A DNA stretch of 64,000 nt. Origin: a virus. The notes below the pieces were generated by a model. It was given only the letters and a program-made list of their open reading frames with translations, made no database searches and had not been told where the DNA came from. Positions 43,258 to 52,441 of the stretch are shown here, piece after piece. Position 1 is the first letter of the stretch, and each line of letters starts with the position of its first letter. The translations under genes were made by a program, and so were the position numbers. The stretch is taken from the IMG/VR virus record IMGVR_UViG_3300009514_000515, positions 1-64,000 of that record. The stretch is one strand, 5' to 3'.

Positions 43258-43766
43258 TACTCCTCACTCCCCTCGTCTTCAGAGGCGGACTCTTCCTCCT
43301 CGGCGAACAACTCCTCGATGGCCGAGGCACTTTCTTCGGCGGTGTCGTCCTCCGTATCGTACTTCATCCAGAAGCCGAAGAGCTTGATGTTCTCGTAGAA
43401 CACCGAGGCGTCAGGAGGCCGCACGAAGTACCTCTCCGTCCCGTCCTCCTTCTCTTCAACCCCGCAGCAGCACAGGAGATGGTGCAGGGCGGCCATCTTG
43501 GTCTCGTCGGAGAACGTCAGCCACTCGTCGTTCCCGATCTCCAGGAGGAACACCAGCTCCCCTCGCTCCTTGGTCAGGGCCTGGATGACCGCCGACGCCT
43601 TCTTCGACTTCCCGAAGATGACCTGACCCCCGGACTTCGTCGCCTTCTCCTTGAAGAGAATGGCGATCTTGTCATCGACAGTTGCCAAGTGAGGCAGGTG
43701 TTCCTTGATGATGTACTCCATCAACTCCCGGGTGGCTCCGGTTGCTTCCCAAATTTTCGACGACAT
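43257..43766 (-). CDS. Phage metallopeptidase-like protein with altered active site
   Basis: 169 residues from MSSKIWEATGA at 43766 (GGAGGGCGCA upstream). The central part ASAVIQALTKERGELVFLLEIGNDEWLTFSDETKMAALHHLLCCCGVEE follows the layout of the small phage metallopeptidase group, in which this site reads HELCHxG. Here the place of HExxH is occupied by HLLCC, so the Glu and second His are missing. I infer a relative that has lost zinc-peptidase activity. Acidic C-terminal tail. It starts inside the primase gene end (94-bp overlap). Confidence 0.5.
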   Translation of the reverse strand: MSSKIWEATGATRELMEYIIKEHLPHLATVDDKIAILFKEKATKSGGQVIFGKSKKASAVIQALTKERGELVFLLEIGNDEWLTFSDETKMAALHHLLCCCGVEEKEDGTERYFVRPPDASVFYENIKLFGFWMKYDTEDDTAEESASAIEELFAEEEESASEDEGSEE

Positions 43767-44445
43767 TGCGCCCTCCAATAGCGTGAGCAAATGCTTCGAG
43801 GAGGACCTCTCGTCCTCCTCGCTCCCAAATTTCGCCGGGGTCCTTGCCTCCGATATAGGCAACCTCCCGACACCCGATAGGTACGTCAAGTAGGTCCTTG
43901 ATGGCCCTACTTGACCCGGAACGGCCAGCCTCGTCGTTATCGTAGACGACGTAGACGAATCTGGAAAACCGGCGAAGGAACTGGAGGTGACTGAATCCGA
44001 GACGGGCTCTTCCAGTGGCCAGGACGACCTCGGAGTGGGGAACCACCCACTCCATCGCGAAGAGATCGAAAAGACCCTCGACCAACCAGACAACTCCGTG
44101 GACCCAAATCTGTTCGACCCCCTTCGCCGCCCCCAGAAACACGGGGTTCCACCGAGATTCCGGAAGGCGGAACTCGGTCTTCCAGTCACCCCGACGACCG
44201 ATGAGCCCCAGAACGCGACCCTGGGGACACAGAAGCGGCGCTACGAGACACCCGTCCAATTTCTGGCCCCGAGACCCGTATCTCTTCCGGAACTCCTTAG
44301 AGGGCGCGTCGCTTGGTGCTGTATCCCATGTCGTGAGCTGCATCCTCTGAAAAGAGTCGAACCTGGCTCCCCGGGCCAAAAGCATCTCCTCATGGTCGGG
44401 AGACAGCTCGCACGAGCCCAGAACACCACTCAACCATTCCCTCAT
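43672..44445 (-). CDS. TOPRIM DNA primase
   Basis: 257 residues from MREWLSGVLGS at 44445, ATGA overlap. DnaG-type catalytic part: VVWLVEGLFDLFAMEW has the TOPRIM Glu (EG-x-x-D), YVVYDNDEAGRSG the DxD-like motif, and AYIGGKDPGEIWERGG the later K-D-P motif. An N-terminal half precedes it with GRVLGLIGRRGDWKTEFRLPES. There is no CHC2 zinc finger and no helicase-binding tail, so it is a minimal primase. The partner replicative helicase is not in this window. Confidence 0.82.
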   Translation of the reverse strand: MREWLSGVLGSCELSPDHEEMLLARGARFDSFQRMQLTTWDTAPSDAPSKEFRKRYGSRGQKLDGCLVAPLLCPQGRVLGLIGRRGDWKTEFRLPESRWNPVFLGAAKGVEQIWVHGVVWLVEGLFDLFAMEWVVPHSEVVLATGRARLGFSHLQFLRRFSRFVYVVYDNDEAGRSGSSRAIKDLLDVPIGCREVAYIGGKDPGEIWERGGREVLLEAFAHAIGGRNVVENLGSNRSHPGVDGVHHQGTPASLGNCR

Positions 44446-45047
44446 GTCTCCTTGCCCTTCCTGCTCTTCTTCTTGAGTGAGCGGGGCGGTGTCTTGCGTG
44501 CCACCGAGATTCCTCGGACAGCGTTCTGGACAACGGCGAACATCCCCGAACTCCCGGCCAGGGTCACCATGCCCACGAAGGATCTCTCCTTGGGCAGAGC
44601 AACGGCCGTGTACTCCGGAACCCACTCGGCGCCAACGACGGGGTAGTCACCGATGGTACCCCGCTTGAGATACCTCTTCCCCGAAAGGGGAGACACCAGA
44701 AGCTCGATGTCGCGAAGGCCAAAACTGGAGACGTAGTCTCCCGCCGCCTCCATCCCCTTGAGGGTGAACGGATGGGTGTTCCCGTACTCCAGCTCATGAC
44801 CACGCTCAACGATGGCATCGATAACCAGGCAGAAAAAGGCCGCCAGGTCCTGGCCTGGCCTGACCCCTGCCCGTACGGTCCCGTTCCCCAGGGGGCGTTC
44901 GTACCAATAGAGGGGGGTTTTTAGCGACACGTTGGTCGTCAGGATGGCATCGAGACGAGGGTCTACAGGAACGACGACCGCGAGTGCTTGGGCACCCTCG
45001 CGGACGAACTTGGGGTCTCGGTACACAGACAGGAGCGGGTTGTCCAT
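44442..45047 (-). CDS. Hypothetical protein upstream of primase
   Basis: 201 residues from MDNPLLSVYRDPKFVREGAQALAVVVP (start at 45047, overlapping the previous stop; the ATG just before it is also possible). Mixed strands and helices, VAGVRPGQDLAAFFCLVIDAIVERGHE-like helix, and a Lys/Arg-rich tail (PPRSLKKKSRKGKET). No family recognised. Translationally coupled to the primase, so it may be a replication accessory. Confidence 0.58.
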   Translation of the reverse strand: MDNPLLSVYRDPKFVREGAQALAVVVPVDPRLDAILTTNVSLKTPLYWYERPLGNGTVRAGVRPGQDLAAFFCLVIDAIVERGHELEYGNTHPFTLKGMEAAGDYVSSFGLRDIELLVSPLSGKRYLKRGTIGDYPVVGAEWVPEYTAVALPKERSFVGMVTLAGSSGMFAVVQNAVRGISVARKTPPRSLKKKSRKGKET

Positions 45048-45781
45048 CATTCCTCCGTCGCCTCTCGGCGCCAGAACATGAACCAGACCAGCACGCGACG
45101 CCACCAAGGTAGGGCGTAGTGAGCCAAGGAGTAGTTCGTCTCCACGATGATCCCACTCTCTTGGGGGTCCCCTACCTCTCCACCGCTAGAAGTAGAAGCC
45201 GATACAGAATCGGACTGGCCACCTTCAACACCCAGATCAGAAACTGGAACAACATCGTCTACCTCGTCTTCGGGGACTTCTGACCCCTCGTCTTCGTCAT
45301 CGTCCTCCCCGTCACCTTCGACCTCTCCGGGTTCCTTCGGGGAGGCCTCCTCGTCAACAGAGGCCACAGCCTCCGAGGCGACGGGACCATCGTACAAGAC
45401 CCAAAGCAGAGAGCCGACGTCGGGGTACTCGGCCACCAAAGGACCCATCTCCCCGTCCCTGGCTCTATTTAGGAGGTCCTGCATATGGAGGACGAACTGG
45501 CCTTTTGCCTCATCCTTGGTCAATCGGGACTCCAAATGAGGACACCCCTTCGCTGTCGAGAGACACTCCGGCATATCATCGTCGCAGACAACGACGGACC
45601 ACTTCACTCCCTCCGGCGGAGTGAACCGACACACCCCGACCTCCTTTCCGGAGACCGAGGCGACCCTGTCGTTGTGCTTGCATCGGCAAGGAACACGACG
45701 GAAGTTATCCTTGAGGACCTTACTCTGGTGTCTCCAGATGACCTGCTGAAGCTTGCGTCGGACCTTGCCTTCGCTCTTCAT
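45047..45781 (-). CDS. Hypothetical protein with Cys-rich head and acidic linker
   Basis: 244 residues. N-terminal part basic, with four to six Cys in FRRVPCRCKHNDR, GKEVGVCRFTPPEG, VVCDDDMPECLSTAKGCPHL, probably metal-binding. A long acidic linker (about 145-205) follows, then PWWRRVLVWFMFWRRE, an amphipathic aromatic helix that could touch membrane. Function unknown. Short overlaps on both sides place it in the replication cluster. Confidence 0.55.
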   Translation of the reverse strand: MKSEGKVRRKLQQVIWRHQSKVLKDNFRRVPCRCKHNDRVASVSGKEVGVCRFTPPEGVKWSVVVCDDDMPECLSTAKGCPHLESRLTKDEAKGQFVLHMQDLLNRARDGEMGPLVAEYPDVGSLLWVLYDGPVASEAVASVDEEASPKEPGEVEGDGEDDDEDEGSEVPEDEVDDVVPVSDLGVEGGQSDSVSASTSSGGEVGDPQESGIIVETNYSLAHYALPWWRRVLVWFMFWRREATEE

Positions 45782-46443
45782 CTCTGAACCTCGTTCTCCA
45801 GGGTGAACTTCGCCGTGTCCTTCCTGGCTTGACGAACCCGGTACGACCTGTGAGACGCGTCCACGAACGTCTGGTTGTGTGTGATAATGAGGATATCCAA
45901 ACCCAAACGATCACACAAAGCCACCAGGAACCGGCCCATGTTTGTAGCGTAGCGAGGGTCGAACGCCGGCAAGGCCTCGTCGAGGAGAAGGAACCTCCTC
46001 ATATCACGCTTCGCCAGGATAAGCACTCGCAAGAGTACCGACTCGACCGTGGTCACAGAGCCGCCGAACGCCTCGCGACTGATTCCCTTCTGGACAGCAC
46101 CGTCCGAGAGGGTCTTAGTCGTCACCAAATCAACTGCGACCTTGCCGCGCTCGACGGCGACCCGCGTCTCAACAGACAACTCCTGGTCGTCAAACACCGC
46201 CTTGAGGGCCTCGGATTGGAGCCCCTCAAGGGTGGTCACGGCATCCTTGATTTCGGCGTCGATGAGACTCCGGAACAGGGCACTGACGTGCTCCAGGACG
46301 GACTCCTCGTCACGAAGCTCCTCGACCTCTTTGTCCACTCGGCGAAGACTGGCCCGGAGCGCAGAGCGGCGTCCCTGGGCCCTACTGAAGTGGGTCTTGA
46401 GGGAGTCCAGGTCCGGGAGTTCTGGTAGAAGGGACATCATCAT
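45778..46443 (-). CDS. SbcC/Rad50 C-terminal half as a separate protein
   Basis: 221 residues. A coiled coil (about 15-75) is followed by the C-terminal ATPase lobe: ISREAFGGSVTTVESVLLRVLILAKRD is the ABC signature region, RFLLLDEALPAFD is Walker B with catalytic Glu, and DILIITHNQ is the H-loop. No Walker A is present. It should pair with the N-terminal half at 49878-51128 and with SbcD at 48907-49881 in a DNA-end-processing nuclease. Three ATGs in a row overlap the stop of the clamp gene. Confidence 0.78.
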   Translation of the reverse strand: MMMSLLPELPDLDSLKTHFSRAQGRRSALRASLRRVDKEVEELRDEESVLEHVSALFRSLIDAEIKDAVTTLEGLQSEALKAVFDDQELSVETRVAVERGKVAVDLVTTKTLSDGAVQKGISREAFGGSVTTVESVLLRVLILAKRDMRRFLLLDEALPAFDPRYATNMGRFLVALCDRLGLDILIITHNQTFVDASHRSYRVRQARKDTAKFTLENEVQR

Positions 46444-47594
46444 CCCGCCTTGGCCGATACCCAGGACAGGACGGTGAGCCGTTTGCTATCCCCGATCTCC
46501 TCGCAGAAGGAGACCCACCCTCCCTTGTTCTGGGAGGAGACACCCATGACCACCCTGTCGCCAGAATACTGGCTCACGATCTTGGTGAGATACTCGTAGT
46601 TGAGGGTGAACCCCTTGTCTGGGAGGGTGCCTTCGGCGGTGTTCTCTTCCAGCTCCAGAAGAGGGACTGAAAGGGACACCGTATCCCCGGTGGCCGACAC
46701 CAGGCTCATCTCGATGAAGGACCCTTCGACGCGATAGGTCGACCTCCTCCAGTTGTCCTCGTAGTTGGCACTGCTCGACAGAATGTCCAGGGCGGTTAGC
46801 ATCTCGGACTTGTCGAACGTCCACTTCTGGTGAGCGTTCGAGAAGGCTGACGCCACTCGACCCATCTTGGGGAAGTCCTTGCCCTGACGCTCACTGCCGA
46901 ATAGACGGCCGTCGGGGGACCGGAGGAAAAAACCCCGACTGTGCTCGTAAATTTCGACTTCGCACCCGACCACGTCGAGAAATTTACAGGACTTACCGAT
47001 CTCACGTCCGGGGACTCGGAGGCTGGACTCCTCCATGCCGGGAACGGTGACGCGGACGCAGGACGCCCCGTCGGTTGCGAGAAGCGCTCCGCCCCGGAAC
47101 TGGCAGTTGCAGAGGTGGGGCTCCATCGTCTCGTTCTTCGAGACGAAGTGCTTGGCGTACCCAAGGGCGGCGGCCAGGTCGGATGACTGAATCTTGGCCG
47201 TCGTCTTGGCCTCCTCCAGGGTCTTGTCCCAGAAGGGGAAGGAGGTCGGGTCCTTCGATCGGAACTTGACCGACCCGCGAGGGCTCGTGGCCTTGACTAC
47301 ACCCCGGTGGTGTTCGAACACTAGGGCCGAGTCATCGACGGCCCCCACCCATCGACGCAGGCGCTTCGACTCAATGGTGAACTGGTTATGCCGATTGTCG
47401 TCATCCAGGCCTTCGACACGACAAATCATCGGAGATCCCGAGAAGAAGCTCTCGTTGTAGCTCAGGACCTCGATCTCTCCGTCGACGTGACGAAAGATGA
47501 AGTCGGCGTTGATGTTGTCGCCGCTGGCCGCGACGGTGTTGCTTGTAATTGCGAGAGCTGACTCCAAGTCGCTCTTTGCCACTGTGACCTTCAT
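46440..47594 (-). CDS. dnaN: DNA polymerase sliding clamp (beta-like)
   Basis: 384 residues, the length of a bacterial beta clamp. The start MKVTVAKSDLESALAITSNTVAAS, internal repeats of the clamp fold, and phrases such as LLATDGASCVRVTVP, LSVPLLELEENTAEG and DKGFTLNYEYLTKIVSQYSGDRVVMGVSSQNKGGWV match the three-domain DnaN pattern, although the family C-terminal MPMR-type ending is replaced by VLSWVSAKAG. Encoded between the SbcC half and a small helical protein, with ATGA overlaps. With DnaX and HolA it makes a phage-encoded processivity system. Confidence 0.85.
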   Translation of the reverse strand: MKVTVAKSDLESALAITSNTVAASGDNINADFIFRHVDGEIEVLSYNESFFSGSPMICRVEGLDDDNRHNQFTIESKRLRRWVGAVDDSALVFEHHRGVVKATSPRGSVKFRSKDPTSFPFWDKTLEEAKTTAKIQSSDLAAALGYAKHFVSKNETMEPHLCNCQFRGGALLATDGASCVRVTVPGMEESSLRVPGREIGKSCKFLDVVGCEVEIYEHSRGFFLRSPDGRLFGSERQGKDFPKMGRVASAFSNAHQKWTFDKSEMLTALDILSSSANYEDNWRRSTYRVEGSFIEMSLVSATGDTVSLSVPLLELEENTAEGTLPDKGFTLNYEYLTKIVSQYSGDRVVMGVSSQNKGGWVSFCEEIGDSKRLTVLSWVSAKAG

Positions 47595-47878
47595 GTGTCT
47601 CCTTCGATGAAAGGGGCCAATTCGGCCTCCACTGCCTCAACCTCTGCGACGGCGGCCTCGACCTTCTCTCGGTACGCCTTGTGAAGTTTAGCCAGGAACC
47701 CGTCGATGTTGTCGGGGTCGATGTTCTTCTCCCGGCACTTCTCGCGGAGCTGCTGCATGTTCTTGCGAGACTGCTCCAGAGCCCCAGTCTTGCGGTTCTT
47801 GATTGCCTGAAGCTCCTCGCGACGCTTGGCTGCCGCGTGAAGTCGGTCGTGTAAAGAACTATGTGCTGACGCTGCCAT
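47591..47878 (-). CDS. Small coiled-coil protein
   Basis: 95 residues, almost fully helical: AAKRREELQAIKNRKTGALEQSRKNMQQLREKCREKNID and KAYREKVEAAVAEVEAVEAELAPF. The middle DPDNIDGFLAKLHKAYREK hints at a helical hairpin. Acidic end. SD GAGGTAGAGGA. It is coupled to the clamp gene downstream (ATGA). It may be a structural accessory of the clamp or SbcCD; unproven. Confidence 0.62.
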   Translation of the reverse strand: MAASAHSSLHDRLHAAAKRREELQAIKNRKTGALEQSRKNMQQLREKCREKNIDPDNIDGFLAKLHKAYREKVEAAVAEVEAVEAELAPFIEGDT

Positions 47879-47908
47879 TCCTCTACCTCATACTGTCGGT
47901 CGGCGGAC

Positions 47909-48904
47909 CTACTTGAACCCGATGGTCTTGAATTCCCCACCCTCGATGTCCAGGGCAGGGTCCACCTTCTTACTCTTCGGTCTCCTCTTACGTCGATTGA
48001 TCTCTTTCTGGGCCTGACGTTGGGGACAATTGTCCTCCCAATCACAGAGCTTGCACATCGGAGGTGACGGTCTGGCCTCGAATTCCTGGCGGTCGATGCC
48101 GCGGCGGGCGTCGACCGCTCGCTGGGCCAGACCCCGGACATCTTTCTTGTCGTACTCGACCCACTCAACCCCTTGTTCGATCTCATCGGTGTCCGACCCT
48201 AGTCGCGTCCCGTAAGGGAACCGGTAGTAGACGAACCCCAGGCGGTCGGGAAGGACGCCATGGGACAGGTAGAGCAGAAGCGCGTACCAACGGAGCTGGT
48301 CAGGGCTGCTATAACGACCCTTGTACTTGCTGTTCTTGCCGTCGATGATAGTGATGCCCGTGGCGGGGCGTCCGGGCTTCTCGTCCCGACGAAGGATGAC
48401 GTCCGCGACACCTCCCACCGGGGTCTTGTCATCGACAAACCCCAGAAGACGGAACTCAGCTCGGACCCATTCTCCTAAAAGGTGGTGGGCCCGCATGGTC
48501 TTGAGATAGCCCAGGACGCCCTTGACGCAGGTCTCCAGCAGGTCACCAGGAGCAGGAGACTTGCGCCAGTCGATGAACGTGTCCTCGTCCGAAGTCTCCC
48601 GGTCAAACACCTTATTGGTCATATCCTTGAGCGTATTGGCCAGGTCTCGGGCATTCATCTCCCCTCGCTTGATGGCCTTCCACATCTCATTGTTGTAGAA
48701 AGCCTCGATGACCTCCTGGATGACCGTCCCCATGATCATGTGGTGCTCTGAGCGCCGCTCTGGGAGGGGCTTTGGACGTCCTACTCCACCTCCCTGATCG
48801 ACCCCAGGGATGCCGTATTTGAAGGCAAACTTCTGGGGACAGTCCTCGTACATGCTGAGAGAGGACCAGTAGAGGGCTTTGATCTTCTTCTTCGGTCTGG
48901 CCAT
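47909..48904 (-). CDS. Cas4/RecB-like PD-(D/E)XK nuclease
   Basis: 331 residues from MARPKKKIKALYWSSLSMYEDCPQKFAFKY. The start (S-x-x-x-x-x-x-C-P-x-x-F) and the ending CKLCDWEDNCP give a four-Cys cluster as in Cas4 and AddB nucleases. The core has MGTVIQEVIEAFY, GGVADVIL and IIDGKNSKYKGR, the D...(D/E)XK-type catalytic set, then a Q-L-x-x-Y-A helix (DQLRWYALLLYL). It should degrade single-stranded DNA in recombination. Located directly after SbcD in the same operon. Confidence 0.83.
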   Translation of the reverse strand: MARPKKKIKALYWSSLSMYEDCPQKFAFKYGIPGVDQGGGVGRPKPLPERRSEHHMIMGTVIQEVIEAFYNNEMWKAIKRGEMNARDLANTLKDMTNKVFDRETSDEDTFIDWRKSPAPGDLLETCVKGVLGYLKTMRAHHLLGEWVRAEFRLLGFVDDKTPVGGVADVILRRDEKPGRPATGITIIDGKNSKYKGRYSSPDQLRWYALLLYLSHGVLPDRLGFVYYRFPYGTRLGSDTDEIEQGVEWVEYDKKDVRGLAQRAVDARRGIDRQEFEARPSPPMCKLCDWEDNCPQRQAQKEINRRKRRPKSKKVDPALDIEGGEFKTIGFK

Positions 48905-48906
48905 GG

Positions 48907-49881
48907 TCACACCGCCATCTCAAGGTAGCAGAGAGCCTTCTCCTTCACCGTCTGTGGAACTCCTGGCAACCCACGGACCTGGTCTTCAAGGGGGACCTTG
49001 ACACTACCGTCCAGACCACTCTCCATCCGTCGGACAAAGTCCTCGATGACCACGGAGCGCGCTTCCTGGCGTACCCGTCCTGCGATGTCAAACACCTCGT
49101 CCGACGGTTCCACGTCCAGGTCAAATCGAACGTATCGAACGCGGTCCTCGTCGAATGTGAGGACCACCGCTGCGGGAGAGCGGTCTATATGGTCCTCCGA
49201 GATCGAACCCCGGGTGAGACTGCCCACGTTCACCACGAACTTGGTCTCTCCCTTCGAGGACACCAGTTCCGTGACGCCCTGGTCCTTGTGCCAGTGCCCG
49301 AACATGAAAACATCAGCATCAAGGTCGGCCAGGTCACCGTGGCCGACGATGTCTTCTCCCTCGAACATGCTACCCCCGGCCTCGCTGGCCAGGACGTGGG
49401 CAACCACGACGAGGTAGTCCTCGTCGCCCTTGACGACTTTGAACCTCTCCATGTCGTAGGAGGTCCCGTGGTAGGGAACACCCACCACCCGGACCTTGAC
49501 TCCGCCCTTCTCGAACACGGCCTCGTGTTCGTCGTAGAGACGACGGAACACCCCCGCCTCAAACAGGACGCCCAAGGGCTGTTGAGGGAGCTTGGTGTAG
49601 TCTCCGTAGACACAATCGTGATTGCCGACGCAGGCGTAGACGGGGCAGGGATAGCTCTCATGGGCCTCGATGACTCGACGGACGAGGTGGTGCGTATTAC
49701 GGCTCGGGGACTTCACATGAAAGAAGTCCCCTCCGTCGAGGACGGCATCAGCCTGGACACGTCGAGCGATATTCTCGACCTGGCGTAGCTTGCCGAACAC
49801 CGTCTCTGCCCAGTCGTCCAGACGGGACTGGGGCGCTCTGTCGGCCAGGTGAACGTCAGTCCTCCACACCAAATTTATCAT
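48907..49881 (-). CDS. sbcD: SbcD/Mre11-like nuclease
   Basis: 324 residues from MINLVWRTDVHL. All phosphoesterase motifs: D9 and H11 (TDVHL), GGDFFH (50-55), GNHD (86-89), VVVAHV, and GHWH near 210. A short capping C-terminal part ends QTVKEKALCYLEMAV. Mn-dependent nuclease that opens DNA ends and hairpins together with SbcC. ATGA overlap with the SbcC N-terminal half upstream. Confidence 0.92.
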   Translation of the reverse strand: MINLVWRTDVHLADRAPQSRLDDWAETVFGKLRQVENIARRVQADAVLDGGDFFHVKSPSRNTHHLVRRVIEAHESYPCPVYACVGNHDCVYGDYTKLPQQPLGVLFEAGVFRRLYDEHEAVFEKGGVKVRVVGVPYHGTSYDMERFKVVKGDEDYLVVVAHVLASEAGGSMFEGEDIVGHGDLADLDADVFMFGHWHKDQGVTELVSSKGETKFVVNVGSLTRGSISEDHIDRSPAAVVLTFDEDRVRYVRFDLDVEPSDEVFDIAGRVRQEARSVVIEDFVRRMESGLDGSVKVPLEDQVRGLPGVPQTVKEKALCYLEMAV

Positions 49882-51128
49882 CCCAAAACCCTCGCTTCGT
49901 GCCGGGGAACGGACCCACACACGGGACACTCCTCCAACCCTTCCAGTTCGTTCCCGATGAACTCGGTCAACCCCTCAATCTTCTGGTCCAACCCTTCGAT
50001 CTCAGACTCTAGGAAAATCACCTGGCCGGTGACCTTTATTAGTTCCTTGGCCAAACGAGCGACAACTTCGTGAGCCCTCTCGGCCTTGCGGGCTATCCTC
50101 TCATGATGGTCGTCACTGAGGTCGACCCCCTCGAATGCCTCCAAGGCCTCCTCATGGGAGAGAACCTCGTCTCGGAGGCTCTCAACCTCGGCGAAAATGG
50201 ACTCCCCTTCCTGAACCTGTCCCCAGAGTGCAGTCGCTTCGGCGAGAGACGAGATGGAGAGATCCACCTCGTCGACGCCGGACAATCTCTCGGCAACCCC
50301 CTTCTCATGATCGAACTGAGACTTGAGACGCTCAACAGAGCGAATCTCGGCCGCAACGTCAAGGGCATCCTGTATATTGGCGTCGGAGGGCATAACGACC
50401 GCCTCAACGCCCGATAGGTCAGCAATGATTTCGGCCTCCCGGTCGAGCTGGACCTGGATGCGTTCCAGCTCAGAGACACCACGGCGAATCCGTCTCGCCT
50501 TCTTGACCGTGGGACCCAGAGAGTCCATTCGAGTCTGAATGTCATCCAGAGCCTTGTAAGGCACCAACTCCTCAGCGAAGCGGGTTTGGTCCTTCAGCCG
50601 GACCTTCAGGGTGGAGTGGACCGATCTCAGGTCCTTCTCTGACGCCTTCAGGGCCTTGTTGATCCGGCCGACACGTTCGACGTCGGCAATGGCCTCAGCC
50701 AGGACGGACCCCGGCATATCTGGGGCCAGGAGGAACATGGTGTCCACGAACTGACGAGAGATTTGGGGCCACAAAGTGCGTGAGGCCGCCATGATAGGGT
50801 GAACCCCCAGGACGTCGACAACCTCCGGGGGGACTCCTTTGCCCACGTTCTCCATCCACTTGCCGCCGTTGACCTGATAGCGGTTGATCTTTTTGCCCTT
50901 CTCCCAGGTCACCGTCGAGTCGTCGTCGAAGCGCATCTCGACATGGGAGAACTCGGCTCCGTGGCGGACGAAGTCATGTCCTGGAGCGTTGCAACACAAT
51001 CCCCGAACGGCCCGGAAAAACGCCGACTTGCCGATATTGTTCCCTCCGGTGATAGAGGTCAGTCCGTCGACAACAAGGGTGGCGTCCTCGATGGACTGGA
51101 AGTTCTGAACGTGGATGGTGATGGGCAT
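49878..51128 (-). CDS. SbcC/Rad50 N-terminal half with zinc hook
   Basis: 416 residues. Starts MPITIHVQNFQSIEDATLVVDGLTSITGGNNIGKSAFFRAV, giving Walker A GGNNIGKS at about 28-35. A Q-loop-like region follows, then about 200 residues of coiled coil and a final CPVCG (near 405), the zinc-hook CxxC. The protein ends shortly after, where a normal SbcC would continue with the returning coiled coil and Walker B. Those lie in a separate gene at 45778-46443. So the ATPase is split at or near the hook. Confidence 0.78.
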   Translation of the reverse strand: MPITIHVQNFQSIEDATLVVDGLTSITGGNNIGKSAFFRAVRGLCCNAPGHDFVRHGAEFSHVEMRFDDDSTVTWEKGKKINRYQVNGGKWMENVGKGVPPEVVDVLGVHPIMAASRTLWPQISRQFVDTMFLLAPDMPGSVLAEAIADVERVGRINKALKASEKDLRSVHSTLKVRLKDQTRFAEELVPYKALDDIQTRMDSLGPTVKKARRIRRGVSELERIQVQLDREAEIIADLSGVEAVVMPSDANIQDALDVAAEIRSVERLKSQFDHEKGVAERLSGVDEVDLSISSLAEATALWGQVQEGESIFAEVESLRDEVLSHEEALEAFEGVDLSDDHHERIARKAERAHEVVARLAKELIKVTGQVIFLESEIEGLDQKIEGLTEFIGNELEGLEECPVCGSVPRHEARVLG

Positions 51129-52441
51129 CAGTCGTCCTTGACCTGATTCTGGCCGTCGAGGATTTGAGCATCGATGTCGGCTGCGGAGAGGGAGGGCCCC
51201 TTGTACGCCATCCCCTCAGCGAGGAACATGTCCGCCCCGTCTCCCGTGGACATAAGGCGACGAGCATGAGCCAACATCTCCTCGCGACCTCCGGGGAGGT
51301 CGTTGATACCTTCAAGGAACTTGCCCAAGCCTTGTTTCCTGAACTCCTCTCCGTTCTGGCGAATCCAGGTGTACCAACTCCCACCCTGCTTCACGACGCC
51401 GCGATTCTCCAAGACGGTCGAAGCCGCGAGCACGGGGTCGAACCCGATACCCCTGATTAGAGGGACCTCAACCTCTCGGTTCTGCTGCATCGACACTTTG
51501 GATTTGCGGATTTGGACCTTGACCTTGTGGCCGATGGGGGTGCTCACATTCTTGCCGAGGACGGGGTTGTAGACCGAGTTGTTGATGAGACCCCCCTTGA
51601 ACACCCGCGACAGCTCGATACGCAGAGCCGCATAGAACTTCCAGGCGTTGCCTCCCTGGACGGTCTTCGACCCCATGCCGCTTCGCGTCTGAGAGATACC
51701 GATGAGCGCGGTGTTGCCGTCCGACAAGTAGCCGCAAATCTTCGGTAGGTAGAAGCTCCAGGCCGCCGCGACAGCACCTAGACGACCCCTCTCGCCGGCC
51801 TCGATCTCTTCGAGGGACTGGTCGGCAACAGTCTTGGGAACAGCCGCTCCCGCAGAGTCCAGAACAACAAGGTCCACTCCGTTATCGGCAGCAGCGATGA
51901 TAGCGGACACGCCCTCTTCCAGGGTCCGAGGTTGGAGAACCCCCCAGAGGTCCGGGTCGGTGACCGGAATGCCCAAGCTCTGGCAGTAGAGAAGGTCCAG
52001 GGCATGTTCGAAGTCCACGAAGAGGACACACCCACCCTGTTCAATCACGCCGGCAGCACAATGCAGCGCAAGGGTGGTCTTCCCCGAGCTGAAGTCCCCG
52101 TAGATGTTGGTTACCTTGCCCCTGGGAGGGCCAGGGCATTGGTTGAGTCCCTGGCGATTGTGTTCGCCGCCTATGACGAACTCGAAAAGGATGTTGTTTG
52201 TGGGGACGTGAGGCTTGACTGTCCTCAAGGAACGTTCGTCACAGGGGACGAAATTTTCCGTACTGGCGTTCTTCATTCCCCCCAGCAGCTTGCGAGTGCT
52301 CGCAAGGGCGGTGGTCTTTTTCTTGGGCTTGGGCTTCGACTTAGCCTTCGTCGCCTTCGTCGCCTTCGACTTGGTCGACTCTGTCTTCGTCGCCGCGGCT
52401 TTCGTGGCGGCCGCCTTCGTCTTCGCTTTCTTCGCTGCCAT
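51128..52441 (-). CDS. recA: RecA-like recombinase
   Basis: 437 residues from MAAKKAKTKAAATK at 52441. A Lys/Ala/Thr-rich tail of about 45 residues is followed by the RecA core: GDFSSGKTTLALH (Walker A), CVLFVDFEHALD, LVVLDSAGAAVPK (Walker B), ALIGISQTRSGMG and GGNAWKFYAALRIEL (L2 region). Forms filaments on single-stranded DNA for strand exchange. The basic N-terminal tail is unlike bacterial RecA and resembles a histone-like DNA-binding extension. It begins inside the 3' end of the RuvC-like gene. Confidence 0.93.
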   Translation of the reverse strand: MAAKKAKTKAAATKAAATKTESTKSKATKATKAKSKPKPKKKTTALASTRKLLGGMKNASTENFVPCDERSLRTVKPHVPTNNILFEFVIGGEHNRQGLNQCPGPPRGKVTNIYGDFSSGKTTLALHCAAGVIEQGGCVLFVDFEHALDLLYCQSLGIPVTDPDLWGVLQPRTLEEGVSAIIAAADNGVDLVVLDSAGAAVPKTVADQSLEEIEAGERGRLGAVAAAWSFYLPKICGYLSDGNTALIGISQTRSGMGSKTVQGGNAWKFYAALRIELSRVFKGGLINNSVYNPVLGKNVSTPIGHKVKVQIRKSKVSMQQNREVEVPLIRGIGFDPVLAASTVLENRGVVKQGGSWYTWIRQNGEEFRKQGLGKFLEGINDLPGGREEMLAHARRLMSTGDGADMFLAEGMAYKGPSLSAADIDAQILDGQNQVKDD

